From contig CAJUNR010000001.1 of the NCBI GenBank assembly GCA_910587765.1, forward strand, positions 62,001 through 126,000: a DNA stretch of 64,000 nt, written 5' to 3'. The stretch is from an uncultured Lachnospiraceae bacterium (GTDB lineage Bacteria; Bacillota; Clostridia; Lachnospirales; Lachnospiraceae). The notes under the pieces were generated by a model that was not told the DNA's origin, searched no databases, and worked only from the letters and a program-made list of their open reading frames with translations. The number at the start of each line of letters is the position of its first letter. The stretch's first letter is position 1. Position numbers and translations under genes: made by a program. Below are positions 8,400-17,045 of the stretch, piece after piece.

Positions 8400-9074
8400 T
8401 TATAGTTCCATCTCTCCGATCTTTTCAAGCTCTGCCCGAAAGGTTTTTGTCTTTTTTATGGAAGGCATACACAGATCACGCATGGAACATCCTCCGCATT
8501 TCTGCCCTTTCGGAATCGCCGGAATCTTTCCCTTTTCCAGAAAATCCCGCATCTCCCCGAGCATCTGCCGCAGCCGCCGGTCATACTCCGCAAAATGTTC
8601 TTTTAAGGGAAGCGGGACTCTCTTTTTGACATCCGCATAATACAGCACTGCATCGCAATCACCGCCAAATACATGATCCACACATATTTTCTGCGCAAAC
8701 ACCTGCATCAGATCCTCTTCATGATACTCCTGTTTTTTCGGCCTGGTGGGTTTGTACTCCACAATGCAGATCTGATACGTCTCCCGGCTTCCGTCTATGG
8801 ATACTCCCCGGCTGTCCTCTGTCAGTTCCAGACAGTCAGTCACGCCGTACAGATTGTAGGCGTCCAGATCGTTATATACCGGAACGGAGGTAAATACTTT
8901 CCTGCCTTTTGCCGAATAATGTCTCTCCGGATCATGCACCCGCTCATGCAGCAGATTGGCCTTTGTGACAAATACATTTTCCGCCCACGCCCTGTCAATC
9001 TCCAGAAGCCCCCACCGGTGCGGACAATACATGTAATGCTGAATCGAGCGGATGGTAATCTCTGTATCGGTCAT
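8400..9074 (-). CDS. cas4: CRISPR-associated exonuclease Cas4 (type I-C)
   Basis: 224 residues. Cas4 features in order: a first iron-sulfur Cys in MYCPHRW (Cys17), the RecB-like nuclease core with GVTDCLEL and IVEYKPT (Asp and Glu/Lys of the PD-(D/E)XK fold), and the C-terminal cluster CGGCSMRDLC that supplies the other Cys ligands. Cas4 trims and PAM-selects prespacers before integration by Cas1-Cas2. The start overlaps the cas7 stop by four bases (ATGA), so translation is probably coupled. The gene seems complete. Confidence 0.96.
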   Translation of the reverse strand: MTDTEITIRSIQHYMYCPHRWGLLEIDRAWAENVFVTKANLLHERVHDPERHYSAKGRKVFTSVPVYNDLDAYNLYGVTDCLELTEDSRGVSIDGSRETYQICIVEYKPTRPKKQEYHEEDLMQVFAQKICVDHVFGGDCDAVLYYADVKKRVPLPLKEHFAEYDRRLRQMLGEMRDFLEKGKIPAIPKGQKCGGCSMRDLCMPSIKKTKTFRAELEKIGEMEL

Positions 9075-9931
9075 AATTTTTCAATCACTTCCACGCCGCC
9101 GGGCATCTGCGCATCCAGCTTCACTTCGTAGTCGGAAAATGCGCGGGGCGGCATTCCTTTTTCTTTCAGGTCCGCCTGCACTTTGTCAAAGAGAAGATGA
9201 GACGGACAGTTTCCCAGCACGCTGTCATGCCGGAACACATAGAGCTTACGCATACACATCTTTCCTCTTGCCGCACTGTGATCATGTTCAAACATGTTGA
9301 CGATCGCAGTCCACAGAAGCTCGATATCCTCCTCCGACAGATCGGTTACTTTGTTGGCAAGAGCGGCGGACACATACCCCTCCGCCCGATAGAGCGCATA
9401 GGGAATCACGCTTTTACGCCCCATCTCGGTCTCCCCTGTTTCCTGACGCCCTTCCGTCGTCCTCGCCTGACGCGTGATCGTCACATCCTGAATGTTGATC
9501 GGAGACAGGCTTCTGGCAAAATTGATCTGCACCGGACCCCGGACGATCCCGCATGGGTCCTCACCCGTTGACATGACCGCGCCGAACATGCGTACATCAT
9601 AATAATTCCTGCACATATAGTCTCTTGCCTTCTTCACCTCGTGCGGATTTTTCCCTTTATTCTTCGTCTTCAGTCCTTCCGCTTCATATGCCTCCGTAAA
9701 TTTCGCGTTGAGCGCTTTGTCCGGTTTCACAAGAATCTGATACCCGGCTTCCCCCTCTTTGCAAAGTTCCACATAATTGCGGATCTTCCTTTTCAGACAT
9801 ACATCCGTAATGTAACCGTACCCCGTCTCCGCATCGACCCGGGGCGCGTTGCCCGCATCCGGATCTCCGTTGGGATTTCCGTTCTCCACATCAAAAAGCA
9901 TCACAAAATCGTATCTGTTCTTAATTGCCAT
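9071..9931 (-). CDS. cas7: Type I-C Cascade backbone subunit Cas7 (Csd2)
   Basis: 286 residues from ATG 9931, with GGAGAAGGAAG just upstream; the track of open codons further upstream lies inside cas8c. Characteristic Csd2/Cas7 segments are YDFVMLFDVENGNPNGDPDA at the N-terminus, GPVQINFARSLSPI in the middle and HDHSAARGKM in the C-terminal half. Cas7 subunits polymerise along the crRNA spacer to form the helical backbone of the I-C effector. The gene overlaps the end of cas8c by 11 bases and the start of cas4 by 4 bases. Intact. Confidence 0.96.
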   Translation of the reverse strand: MAIKNRYDFVMLFDVENGNPNGDPDAGNAPRVDAETGYGYITDVCLKRKIRNYVELCKEGEAGYQILVKPDKALNAKFTEAYEAEGLKTKNKGKNPHEVKKARDYMCRNYYDVRMFGAVMSTGEDPCGIVRGPVQINFARSLSPINIQDVTITRQARTTEGRQETGETEMGRKSVIPYALYRAEGYVSAALANKVTDLSEEDIELLWTAIVNMFEHDHSAARGKMCMRKLYVFRHDSVLGNCPSHLLFDKVQADLKEKGMPPRAFSDYEVKLDAQMPGGVEVIEKL

Positions 9932-10313
9932 CTTCCTTCTCCTCCATCTGTTCTTCCTGCATCGTGTCTTTCTTTTCAAAAAAACTCTGATACTGCTGAT
10001 AATAACCGACGATAAATCTTCCCTGATCACTCAGCAGAAGCGTCTCCGGAAATTCCCCTTCCAGATGCCACATAATCTCCCCGATCAGTTTATTAAAAAA
10101 TACCGGACTTTTTATCTTATTCAGGTGATTCTGCGCCAGCTTCAAAAGCTTGGGAAATACGATCGCCGGTCTGGACGAAGCCGAGGCAAAATAGGCGTCC
10201 TTGATCGTCCGGTTTAAAGAATTTCCGGACGCATCCTGCTGCAGCCTTTCCAAAACTGCGAACAGCCTCCCGCACAGATATGCCGGCGTATGATTTTCTT
10301 TGTCCAATGCCAC
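9921..10313 (-). CDS. cas11c: Small subunit Cas11c translated from an internal start in cas8c
   Basis: Inside cas8c, in frame, there is a strong ribosome binding site (AAAAGGAGG, 10330-10322) followed after 8 nt by GTG (10313). Translation from it would give a 130-residue alpha-helical protein equal to the cas8c C-terminus (begins VALDKENHTPAYLCG). Type I-C effectors are known to contain a non-canonical small subunit of about this size made from internal initiation in cas8c. The position, size and very good spacing all fit. A weaker GTG at 10373 (site AGAAAGG) is an alternative start. Confidence 0.75.
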   Translation of the reverse strand: MALDKENHTPAYLCGRLFAVLERLQQDASGNSLNRTIKDAYFASASSRPAIVFPKLLKLAQNHLNKIKSPVFFNKLIGEIMWHLEGEFPETLLLSDQGRFIVGYYQQYQSFFEKKDTMQEEQMEEKEDGN

Positions 10314-11741
10314 CTTCAATTCCTCCTTTTTGTAATTTCGATTGATACAGGCTTTGATAATCCCCGCCCGCACTTCATTTACCTTTCTGTCCGTATCCGT
10401 CTTCACCCGGCGTACCGTTGTCTCCAAAAGCGCCTCCGGATACCTGGCGTCATAGATCACCGCCTCAAACAGTTTGGCAAGCAGCGCCGGATTCACTTTC
10501 TCATTGCTGCTTTTCGGTGAAATCAGTTCCGTCTTTATCCTCGCGAGGGACACCAGACGGACCGATTCGGATATCTGCATCTCTTCCTGAAACCGCGCGA
10601 CATTCCACAGTATCTCCGCATATTTTTTCCGGCAGATAAATTTCACCGCCAGCCGGGAAGAATTCGGCTTCAAACCCACCATATAAAAGTCCACGTCCGG
10701 CTGGATGCTTTCCATGGACTGCAGTCTTGCTGACCGGATCTTCCCTTTCCGCATGTCTTCCAGCAGGACTTTCAGCATCTTTTCTGTCTGCTCTGCGTCC
10801 ATCTGTTCCGACTGTCCGCAGAGCATGGCCATCAGCATATTTTCGCAGGTTTCATCCGGATTCATCGCCCAGAATACGATCGTCATGTCGTCCATGAGCA
10901 TTTTGTGGCTCTTTGTTTCCAGCAGATAATTCAGGGCTTCCGTATATTTCTGCATGATCCGGCTGGAAATACCGCTGTTGTAGGACTGCTCGTTTCCATA
11001 AGAATTTTCCGACGGGTTATTAAATCCGACCAGCACCGTGCCTGTGACCAGCCCCCCGTAGACCCCCTTCACCTTACTGTGGATTCTGGCAATGGGCGCC
11101 TGCATTCCGCTGACGGCACACTGGGCGATATAAGTCTCTTCTCCTTCTTCCGCCCGCTGCCGGTACCATTCTTCCCATCTCTTCTTCACCTGTGTGTCGT
11201 CCTGCAGCAGTTGATCCGGATAGCCGGTCAGACAGAACGCATAGCCGGATTTGTCATATTCTTTCCCCAGCCCGAGCAGGCAGGGATTCTGCGTCTCCTC
11301 CTCCGGTTTCCAGTTCTGCAAAAACTTCCGGTACGCCCGGATCACCGGGGAATCCAGTCCTTCCAGAAATTCCAGATTGGTTTTCACGAAAGCGTCATGC
11401 GATTTCTCCGCTTTCTTTGTGCGGTCCTGGGGCGACAGGATCTCTTTCTCATAATTCAGGCCGAACAGATACAGCGGCCGGTGTTCTATGATATTGGCGT
11501 CAATGCCCGGTTTCTCCGTCCTCTTCGGCAGTACCATATTCCGGGGATTCCATACCTCTTTGATCTTTCCTTTTGCGTTTCTTTGCTCCGTCTGAACTTT
11601 ACAGTCCAGAACCGCGTCGATCCTCCCGTCTTCTGTCAGACAGACTTTATAATGAATCCTGACATTGGAATACCCTTCCGGAAGAACTTTTCCCGCTTTT
11701 GCGAGGATATCGTAATAACCGGACAGCGCATGAATCAGCAT
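9921..11741 (-). CDS. cas8c: Type I-C Cascade large subunit Cas8c (Csd1)
   Basis: 606 residues, the normal length for Csd1. The sequence has the family's opening (LIHALSGYYDILAKAGKVLP), the central NPSENSYGNEQSYNSGISSR segment and an alpha-helical C-terminal third. Cas8c recognises the PAM and helps position Cas3. The gene begins with ATG 11741, overlapping cas5c by 7 bases. Its last 130 codons also appear to be expressed separately as the small subunit (see Cas11c entry). The final residues are a Glu/Asp/Lys-rich tail. Confidence 0.95.
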   Translation of the reverse strand: MLIHALSGYYDILAKAGKVLPEGYSNVRIHYKVCLTEDGRIDAVLDCKVQTEQRNAKGKIKEVWNPRNMVLPKRTEKPGIDANIIEHRPLYLFGLNYEKEILSPQDRTKKAEKSHDAFVKTNLEFLEGLDSPVIRAYRKFLQNWKPEEETQNPCLLGLGKEYDKSGYAFCLTGYPDQLLQDDTQVKKRWEEWYRQRAEEGEETYIAQCAVSGMQAPIARIHSKVKGVYGGLVTGTVLVGFNNPSENSYGNEQSYNSGISSRIMQKYTEALNYLLETKSHKMLMDDMTIVFWAMNPDETCENMLMAMLCGQSEQMDAEQTEKMLKVLLEDMRKGKIRSARLQSMESIQPDVDFYMVGLKPNSSRLAVKFICRKKYAEILWNVARFQEEMQISESVRLVSLARIKTELISPKSSNEKVNPALLAKLFEAVIYDARYPEALLETTVRRVKTDTDRKVNEVRAGIIKACINRNYKKEELKVALDKENHTPAYLCGRLFAVLERLQQDASGNSLNRTIKDAYFASASSRPAIVFPKLLKLAQNHLNKIKSPVFFNKLIGEIMWHLEGEFPETLLLSDQGRFIVGYYQQYQSFFEKKDTMQEEQMEEKEDGN

Positions 11742-12463
11742 CTTAATTCCTCCCTGTACTTTTTCACGTCGATGATTCCCCGCACCATGTGGGGACGGTA
11801 GTAAACGGTGGACGCCCGGTCCGAGAATCTGGGGTTGTCCCAGTCGTCATTGACCGGTCTTCCTCCGTCGGCAAACGCGACCCGATAACTCATGTAGCCA
11901 AGATCCACGTCTCCCATGTCCACGATCCCGCTGCTGATCCTGTCCGTATCCAACGTATCCACCAGCTCCAGACGCCTGACCGGAAATTCACTGCATCCAA
12001 GACAGGGCGTACGAAAGCACTGTCCTTTCTCCAGACGTCTTTTCAGAATATGAAAATGTTTCATTTCCGACTCGTCTTCTTTTTCATTTTTCAGCCCGGT
12101 CAGTTCAAAGTGAAATTCGATCCCGTATTTTACGTCTTTCAATACCATGGACGCCCTCTGGCTCCGACTTTCCGACGTATAAATACAGGGATCTCCGCCT
12201 TTTCCGTTCATCCGGCTTCTTACCGCACTGTACAAAACCTTGTCCTTGACCTCGTTTCTGCGGATATTGACAAAATGAATGGGATGAAACACAACGATCC
12301 GGTCAATCACATAGCGGATCGCCGGCTTCCAGTAGACGCTCTTCAGCATCCCCTCCAGTGCGCCCGGCGGCGGGACGTCATAGCTGACCCGCTCGACTTT
12401 CAGCTCCGGTCTCGTAAAGCACGCATAATCTCCTTCCACGATAATCTTAAATCCGTAGCTCAA
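11735..12463 (-). CDS. cas5c: Type I-C Cas5c, crRNA-processing endoribonuclease
   Basis: 242 residues. The first codon is TTG (12463), about 9 nt after GGGGAG. The RAMP fold starts YGFKIIVEGDYACFTRPELK, and PPPGALEGMLKSVYWKPAI is typical of Cas5c/Cas5d. Unlike other type I systems, I-C has no Cas6, and Cas5c cleaves the repeat at the base of its hairpin, then stays bound to the 5' handle. A Gly-rich loop expected at the end (MVRGIIDVKKYREEL) is present. It sits between cas3 (36-base gap) and cas8c (7-base overlap). Confidence 0.94.
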   Translation of the reverse strand: MSYGFKIIVEGDYACFTRPELKVERVSYDVPPPGALEGMLKSVYWKPAIRYVIDRIVVFHPIHFVNIRRNEVKDKVLYSAVRSRMNGKGGDPCIYTSESRSQRASMVLKDVKYGIEFHFELTGLKNEKEDESEMKHFHILKRRLEKGQCFRTPCLGCSEFPVRRLELVDTLDTDRISSGIVDMGDVDLGYMSYRVAFADGGRPVNDDWDNPRFSDRASTVYYRPHMVRGIIDVKKYREELRC

Positions 12464-12499
12464 ATTCTCTCACTCCCCTTATCTGGTATTTTGTATCCT

Positions 12500-14695
12500 T
12501 TATTCGATCAGGTAATCCGTCGCCTCAAATGAAATCCCAGTCTTCCTGTTGTAATAATCCGGACTGGTAAGACAGTAGATTCCGGACCCCCAATCCTCTG
12601 CGGCATGCTGACGCACCAGATCGTCCAGCTCCCACTGATATACGGAACAGGCATAAAGCTGCAGCTCTCTTTCCGGAACCGTCCCGGTATACTGCAGTTT
12701 TTTCACCAGCTCTCTGCTCTTCTCGTCCTGCGGCACTACCAAAGACACGGTCTTCGCATCAATGAGTTCGAACTGTTCCGCATAGGTCTGAAACGGGATG
12801 GATTTGATGTTGGTACATTCCTGCGTGATCGTATTTTTCTGAATCTCTTCGCTTTTCATCCGGAACAGCCGGTCGTAATATTCCGCAATGCTTTCCGGGC
12901 AGGAAATATCCTCGTATCTTGCCAGCATCCCTTTTACGATATTTCCCCGTTCGCCTCCGGATGCCCTTTTCAGATCATCCGCAAATTCAAAGATATATAC
13001 GTCTGCATCTTTTCGCTTTCCTTCCCGATTGCATCTTCCGCCTGCCTGCAGAATACTGTCCAGCCCCGTCAGTTCGCGAAATACCGCATGGACATCCAGA
13101 TCCACTCCCGCCTCGATCAGCGATGTGGACAGGATCGTAATCCTTCGTTCCTCCGGAACTTCTGTCCCGTCCGGAAACTCCTGTTCCAGACGCTGCAGCT
13201 CTTCTTTGATCTCTTTTAACACTCTTTTTCGATCCAGAGAAGTCATATAGGTAGAAAGATGATAGTTTCTGCCGCCGCACATCTGGTACAGTTTTCTGGC
13301 CTTCGCTTTCCGGTTCACGATCAGAAGGCTGGAGGGATACTGCGCCGCTTTCTGCAAAAGCGCCTCCTCCGGCATTTCCCCCAGACGCACGAAGCTGCAT
13401 TTTTTAAATTCCGAAAACAGAGAAGTGTCCGTGATCAGCTCCGTCACCGAACTGTCCGGCAGAGCATAACGCCTCATCAGCCCGGCAAAATCGGGCATGG
13501 TGGCGGTCAGAAATACCGCCTCGCTGTTCAAATACTTCGTAATATATGCGATCGCCCGCAGACAGGGCTGCAGGTACTCCACCGGCATCAGATGGGCCTC
13601 GTCAAAGACGAGAATGCTGTCCGCCATATGATGAAGCCTGCGCAGCTTTCCTCTTTTATTGGCATAAATGGATTGAAAAAACTGAACGGCAGTCGTGATG
13701 ATCAGCGGCGCATCCCAGTTCTCCGACGCACATTTTGCCGCCTGCCGGTAATCCTCCTTATCATCGTCTCTGTCATAGGAAAAGGTCGACTGGTGGCGCA
13801 GGATCTGCGCATCGCTGCCGAACAACGATTCCAGAACGTCCGCCGTCTGATCGATGATACTGTTGTAAGGAATGACATAAATGATACGTTTTTTCTCTCT
13901 CCGAACGGCTCTCTCCAGAGCAAATTTCACGCTGCACAGCGTCTTTCCGCTTCCGGTAGGCATGTTCATCAGATAGATTTCCGCATCCTGCTCTGTCTTC
14001 TCAAATACCTGTTTTTGAAGAAGCGCCCGGGCTTTCTGCAGTCCGGTGCTGCATACAAAAGAATCCAGACGGGCGTTCACCTTTTCCAGACAATGATGGA
14101 AATCAGCGTTCAGCTTCCCGGCCGCACCTCCGCCGCAAAACGCCGCCGTATCCAGCGAATCCGCATCCGTCAGGCAGGAAAAGCAGTAACGGGTCAGAAA
14201 CGCGAACTTGTCAATCAGCAGCGACTGGTCCTGTCCGCAGTCGTTCAGCAAATACTGCAGAAACGCCTGCCCGTCCGGATGCGACAGGGAAAGTTCTTCT
14301 TTGTAAACGCTGTAATCTTCTGTTTCACGCTTCAGTCGCCCGCACAGGGTAGACTGATCCGCCGTGTCATTGTACGCGCCGCCGTCCGGAATCCCGCTGT
14401 GGTGCCCGGCGATGCAGTATTCCATAAGCAGCCCGAGCGGGTCCGGATACCGCTTTTTCGCCTCCAGCGCTCCGCAGATGGAATGCTCTACCCGTATATT
14501 CGCTTTGTCGATTCTTTTCTGAAAGGACGGCTGGTATTTCCCGATATCGTGGAGCAGCCCCATCACATACATGAGCTCTTTGAGCGGAGGGACCGCGAAC
14601 TGCGCGCACAGGCGCGCGGTATTTTCGCTGTGTTCTTTTACGGTCTGAACTTCGCCCGTCTCTTCGTTAATGTGCGCTTTATATAATCTGCTCAT
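12500..14695 (-). CDS. cas3: CRISPR-associated helicase-nuclease Cas3 (HD plus DEAH)
   Basis: 731 residues. The N-terminal HD nuclease has H22 (KEHSENT), the HD pair at 49-50 (GLLHDIGKYQPSFQKRI) and GHHSG at 97-101. The helicase follows with Walker A MPTGSGKT (245-252), DEAH at 365-368, the TATMP motif III, and motif VI QAGGRCNREG. Cas3 is recruited by the DNA-bound Cascade and degrades the target. The ATG (14695) shares a base with the TAA of the preceding antitoxin-like gene (TAATG), so its translation may depend on that gene. Length and motifs look intact. Confidence 0.96.
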   Translation of the reverse strand: MSRLYKAHINEETGEVQTVKEHSENTARLCAQFAVPPLKELMYVMGLLHDIGKYQPSFQKRIDKANIRVEHSICGALEAKKRYPDPLGLLMEYCIAGHHSGIPDGGAYNDTADQSTLCGRLKRETEDYSVYKEELSLSHPDGQAFLQYLLNDCGQDQSLLIDKFAFLTRYCFSCLTDADSLDTAAFCGGGAAGKLNADFHHCLEKVNARLDSFVCSTGLQKARALLQKQVFEKTEQDAEIYLMNMPTGSGKTLCSVKFALERAVRREKKRIIYVIPYNSIIDQTADVLESLFGSDAQILRHQSTFSYDRDDDKEDYRQAAKCASENWDAPLIITTAVQFFQSIYANKRGKLRRLHHMADSILVFDEAHLMPVEYLQPCLRAIAYITKYLNSEAVFLTATMPDFAGLMRRYALPDSSVTELITDTSLFSEFKKCSFVRLGEMPEEALLQKAAQYPSSLLIVNRKAKARKLYQMCGGRNYHLSTYMTSLDRKRVLKEIKEELQRLEQEFPDGTEVPEERRITILSTSLIEAGVDLDVHAVFRELTGLDSILQAGGRCNREGKRKDADVYIFEFADDLKRASGGERGNIVKGMLARYEDISCPESIAEYYDRLFRMKSEEIQKNTITQECTNIKSIPFQTYAEQFELIDAKTVSLVVPQDEKSRELVKKLQYTGTVPERELQLYACSVYQWELDDLVRQHAAEDWGSGIYCLTSPDYYNRKTGISFEATDYLIE

Positions 14696-14880
14696 TAGGA
14701 TTCATAAATGGCTTGATCAATACCATGGATTTTCGCAAATTTATCATACAATTCACTGCTCATTACGACCAGATCACTGTATCCGTTCCTGGTAATAAAA
14801 ATAGGTTCCTGTTCCTTATGGGCAAGATTGGAAATCTCAGTTGTATTGCGCAGCTCTTTGATCGGCATGATAATAGGCAT
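14695..14880 (-). CDS. Phd/YefM-family antitoxin-like protein leading the cas operon
   Basis: 61 residues, small for the family but with its signature N-terminal DNA-binding part: IKELRNTTEISNLAHKEQEP, then IFITRNGYSDLVVMSSELYD. Phd/YefM proteins bind palindromes in their own promoters and neutralise a toxin encoded just downstream. No toxin follows here; the next gene is cas3, coupled by a TAATG overlap. The C-terminal toxin-binding arm is short (EKLYDKF-type helix then about ten residues). A strong AAAGGAGCG site precedes the ATG. It may act purely as the operon's repressor, or may be an antidote to a toxin elsewhere. Family call is firm; the role is inference. Confidence 0.85.
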   Translation of the reverse strand: MPIIMPIKELRNTTEISNLAHKEQEPIFITRNGYSDLVVMSSELYDKFAKIHGIDQAIYES

Positions 14881-14908
14881 ACTCGTTCGCTCCTTTCTTA
14901 TTTACACA

Positions 14909-14937
14909 ATTATAGCATAATTATGTTTTCCTAACAA
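14909..14937 (-). promoter_or_regulatory. cas operon promoter with palindromic operator in the spacer
   Basis: On the minus strand TTGTTA (14937-14932), a 17-nt spacer and a perfect TATAAT (14914-14909) lie about 30 bases before the antitoxin-like ATG. The spacer contains the 10-bp perfect palindrome CATAATTATG (14916-14925). A repressor bound there would cover both promoter elements. Phd/YefM proteins typically bind such AT-rich palindromes, so autoregulation of the whole cas operon is plausible. Confidence 0.7.
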
Positions 14938-15018
14938 TCGTAAAAAGTGACCAGATCACAGAACCCCGTCCATTTTTCGGTTATAATAAGGCTATCAAAA
15001 ACAGAAAGGTGCAAAACT

Positions 15019-15336
15019 ATGGGATTTTTCAACTTATTCAAAGGTTCCGATATCAATCAGGTTATCCAGGAGTATCAGCAGACTCCCGGAGCGGTTCTAC
15101 TGGACGTACGCACTCCCCAGGAATACGCCGAAGGCCATATTCCCGGAAGTAAAAATGTCCCGCTTGCGTCCATCGGGCAGGCGCATTCCGCCGCCGATCG
15201 GAAGGATGCTCCGCTTTTTGTATACTGCCACTCCGGCGGCCGAAGCCGGCAGGCGGTGGATTTGCTGAAAAACATGGGATATACAAATGTGAAAAACGCA
15301 GGAGGGATTGCCTCCTACAGAGGAAAGGTGGAATAA
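15019..15336 (+). CDS. Single-domain rhodanese-like sulfurtransferase
   Basis: 105 residues from ATG 15019 (AAAGGTG upstream); a TATAAT at 14982-14987 probably marks its promoter, divergent from the cas promoter. LLDVRTPQEYAEGHIPGSKN and the active-site loop YCHSGGRS (Cys70) are diagnostic. Rhodaneses carry sulfane sulfur as a cysteine persulfide and pass it to acceptors. It ends four bases before the gene for a CoA-disulfide reductase that itself has a rhodanese domain, so both probably act in the same persulfide pathway in the cytoplasm. Confidence 0.9.
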   Translation: MGFFNLFKGSDINQVIQEYQQTPGAVLLDVRTPQEYAEGHIPGSKNVPLASIGQAHSAADRKDAPLFVYCHSGGRSRQAVDLLKNMGYTNVKNAGGIASYRGKVE

Positions 15337-15340
15337 TCAT

Positions 15341-17035
15341 ATGAAAATTGTAATCGTTGGCGGCGTGGCGGGCGGAGCAACCGCGGCCGCAAGAATCCGC
15401 AGACTGGACGAGCAGGCAGAGATCCTTGTCTTTGAGCGCTCCGGCTACATCTCCTACGCCAACTGCGGCCTGCCCTACTACATCGGCGGCGTCATCACCG
15501 ATCAGAGCGATCTGACGCTCCAGACGCCGGAAAGCTTCTTTTCCAGATTCCGGATCACCATGAAAGTGCATCATGAAGTGACCGCCATTCACCCGGAGAA
15601 ACACACCGTCACTGTCAAAAATCTGGAAACCGGCGGGGAATTTGAGGAAAGCTACGACAAACTGCTCCTCTCCCCCGGAGCAAAACCAACGCAGCCCCCC
15701 ATCCCCGGGACGGATATCGACCGCCTTTTTACCCTGCGCACGGTGGAAGATACGCTCCGCATCAAAGAATATATCGAAAAAAATCATCCGCAATCCGCGG
15801 TGCTGGCAGGCGGCGGCTTTATCGGACTGGAACTGGCCGAGAATCTCCGCGAACTGGGAATGGACGTCACGATCGTTCAGCGCCCGAAGCAGTTGATGAA
15901 CCCCTTCGACCCGGACATGGCCTCTTTTATCCACAATGAGATGCGCAGACACGGCGTCAAGCTGGCGCTCGGCCATACGGTCGAAGGCTTCGAGCAGGAG
16001 GAAACCGGCGTCCGCATCCTGTTAAAAGGAGAAGAGCCTCTCCATGCCGACCTGGTCGTGCTCGCCATCGGCGTCACGCCGGATACCCGGCTGGCAAAAG
16101 ACGCCGGACTGAAGCTGGGCATCAAAGGCAGTATTCTCGTCAACGATCGGATGGAGACGTCGGTTCCGGACATCTACGCCGTCGGGGACGCCGTCCAGGT
16201 CCGGCATTCGGTCAGCGGACAGGAGGCGTTAATCTCCCTCGCGGGCCCGGCCAACCGGCAGGGGCGGATCGCTGCCGACAACCTGTGCGGCAAAGACAGC
16301 CGCTATCCCGGTTCCCAGGGAAGTTCGATCATCAAAGTATTTGACATGACTGCGGCCGTCACCGGCGTCAACGAGACAAACGCCAAAAAAGCCGGGCTGG
16401 ACGTGGACAAGGTGATCCTGTCCCCCATGAACCACGCCGGTTATTATCCGGGCGGAAAACTTATAACGATGAAAGTGGTATTTGAAAAAGAGACGTTCCG
16501 GCTGCTGGGCGCCCAGATCATCGGCTATGACGGAGTAGACAAAAGAATCGACGTACTCGCCACCGCGATTCATGCAGGAATGAAGGCCACCGACCTGAAA
16601 GATCTGGATCTGGCCTACGCGCCGCCCTACTCTTCCGCCAAAGACCCGGTAAATATGGCCGGATTCATGATCGAAAACATAGCCGACGGCCTGCTCAGAC
16701 AGTTCCATCTGGAAGATCTGGAGACACTCTCCCGGCGCGGCGGCGTTACCCTTCTGGATGTACGTACCAGAAAGGAATACGAACGCGGACATGTGGACGG
16801 TTTTGTCAACATCCCCGTGGACGAACTCCGGGAGCGGCAGCAGGAAATCAGGCCGGACCAGCCGGTCTACGTCATGTGCCAGAGCGGACTGCGCAGCTAT
16901 CTTGCAGTACGGATCCTCGACGGATGCGGATATGACGCCTGGAACTTCTCCGGCGGCTACCGCTTTTACGATGCGGTGGAAAACGACCGCTGCCTGATCG
17001 AATCGGCGACGGCCTGCGGGATGGAAACGGTATAA
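15341..17035 (+). CDS. CoA-disulfide reductase / persulfide reductase with C-terminal rhodanese domain
   Basis: 564 residues from ATG 15341 (AGAGGAAAGGTGG upstream). Residues 1-450 form an FAD/NAD(P)H-dependent disulfide reductase: GGVAGGATAAARIRR for FAD, the single redox Cys42 in SYANCGLPYYIGG, a second dinucleotide site near 165 (AVLAGGGFIGLELAE) and VGDAVQ for FAD. From about 465 a rhodanese domain follows (LLDVRTRKEYERGH, active loop MCQSGLRS). This is the CoADR-Rhd/Npsr architecture, which reduces CoA persulfides and disulfides. The upstream rhodanese is co-transcribed. It converges on an ArsR gene that may respond to the same sulfur species. Intact. Confidence 0.92.
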   Translation: MKIVIVGGVAGGATAAARIRRLDEQAEILVFERSGYISYANCGLPYYIGGVITDQSDLTLQTPESFFSRFRITMKVHHEVTAIHPEKHTVTVKNLETGGEFEESYDKLLLSPGAKPTQPPIPGTDIDRLFTLRTVEDTLRIKEYIEKNHPQSAVLAGGGFIGLELAENLRELGMDVTIVQRPKQLMNPFDPDMASFIHNEMRRHGVKLALGHTVEGFEQEETGVRILLKGEEPLHADLVVLAIGVTPDTRLAKDAGLKLGIKGSILVNDRMETSVPDIYAVGDAVQVRHSVSGQEALISLAGPANRQGRIAADNLCGKDSRYPGSQGSSIIKVFDMTAAVTGVNETNAKKAGLDVDKVILSPMNHAGYYPGGKLITMKVVFEKETFRLLGAQIIGYDGVDKRIDVLATAIHAGMKATDLKDLDLAYAPPYSSAKDPVNMAGFMIENIADGLLRQFHLEDLETLSRRGGVTLLDVRTRKEYERGHVDGFVNIPVDELRERQQEIRPDQPVYVMCQSGLRSYLAVRILDGCGYDAWNFSGGYRFYDAVENDRCLIESATACGMETV

Positions 17036-17045
17036 TCAGTCCTCC

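Noticed and set aside
10371..10373. GTG at 10373 as the Cas11c start
   Set aside because: Its upstream AGAAAGG is weaker than AAAAGGAGG before GTG 10313, and the product would be longer than known Cas11c proteins. It is kept as an alternative only.
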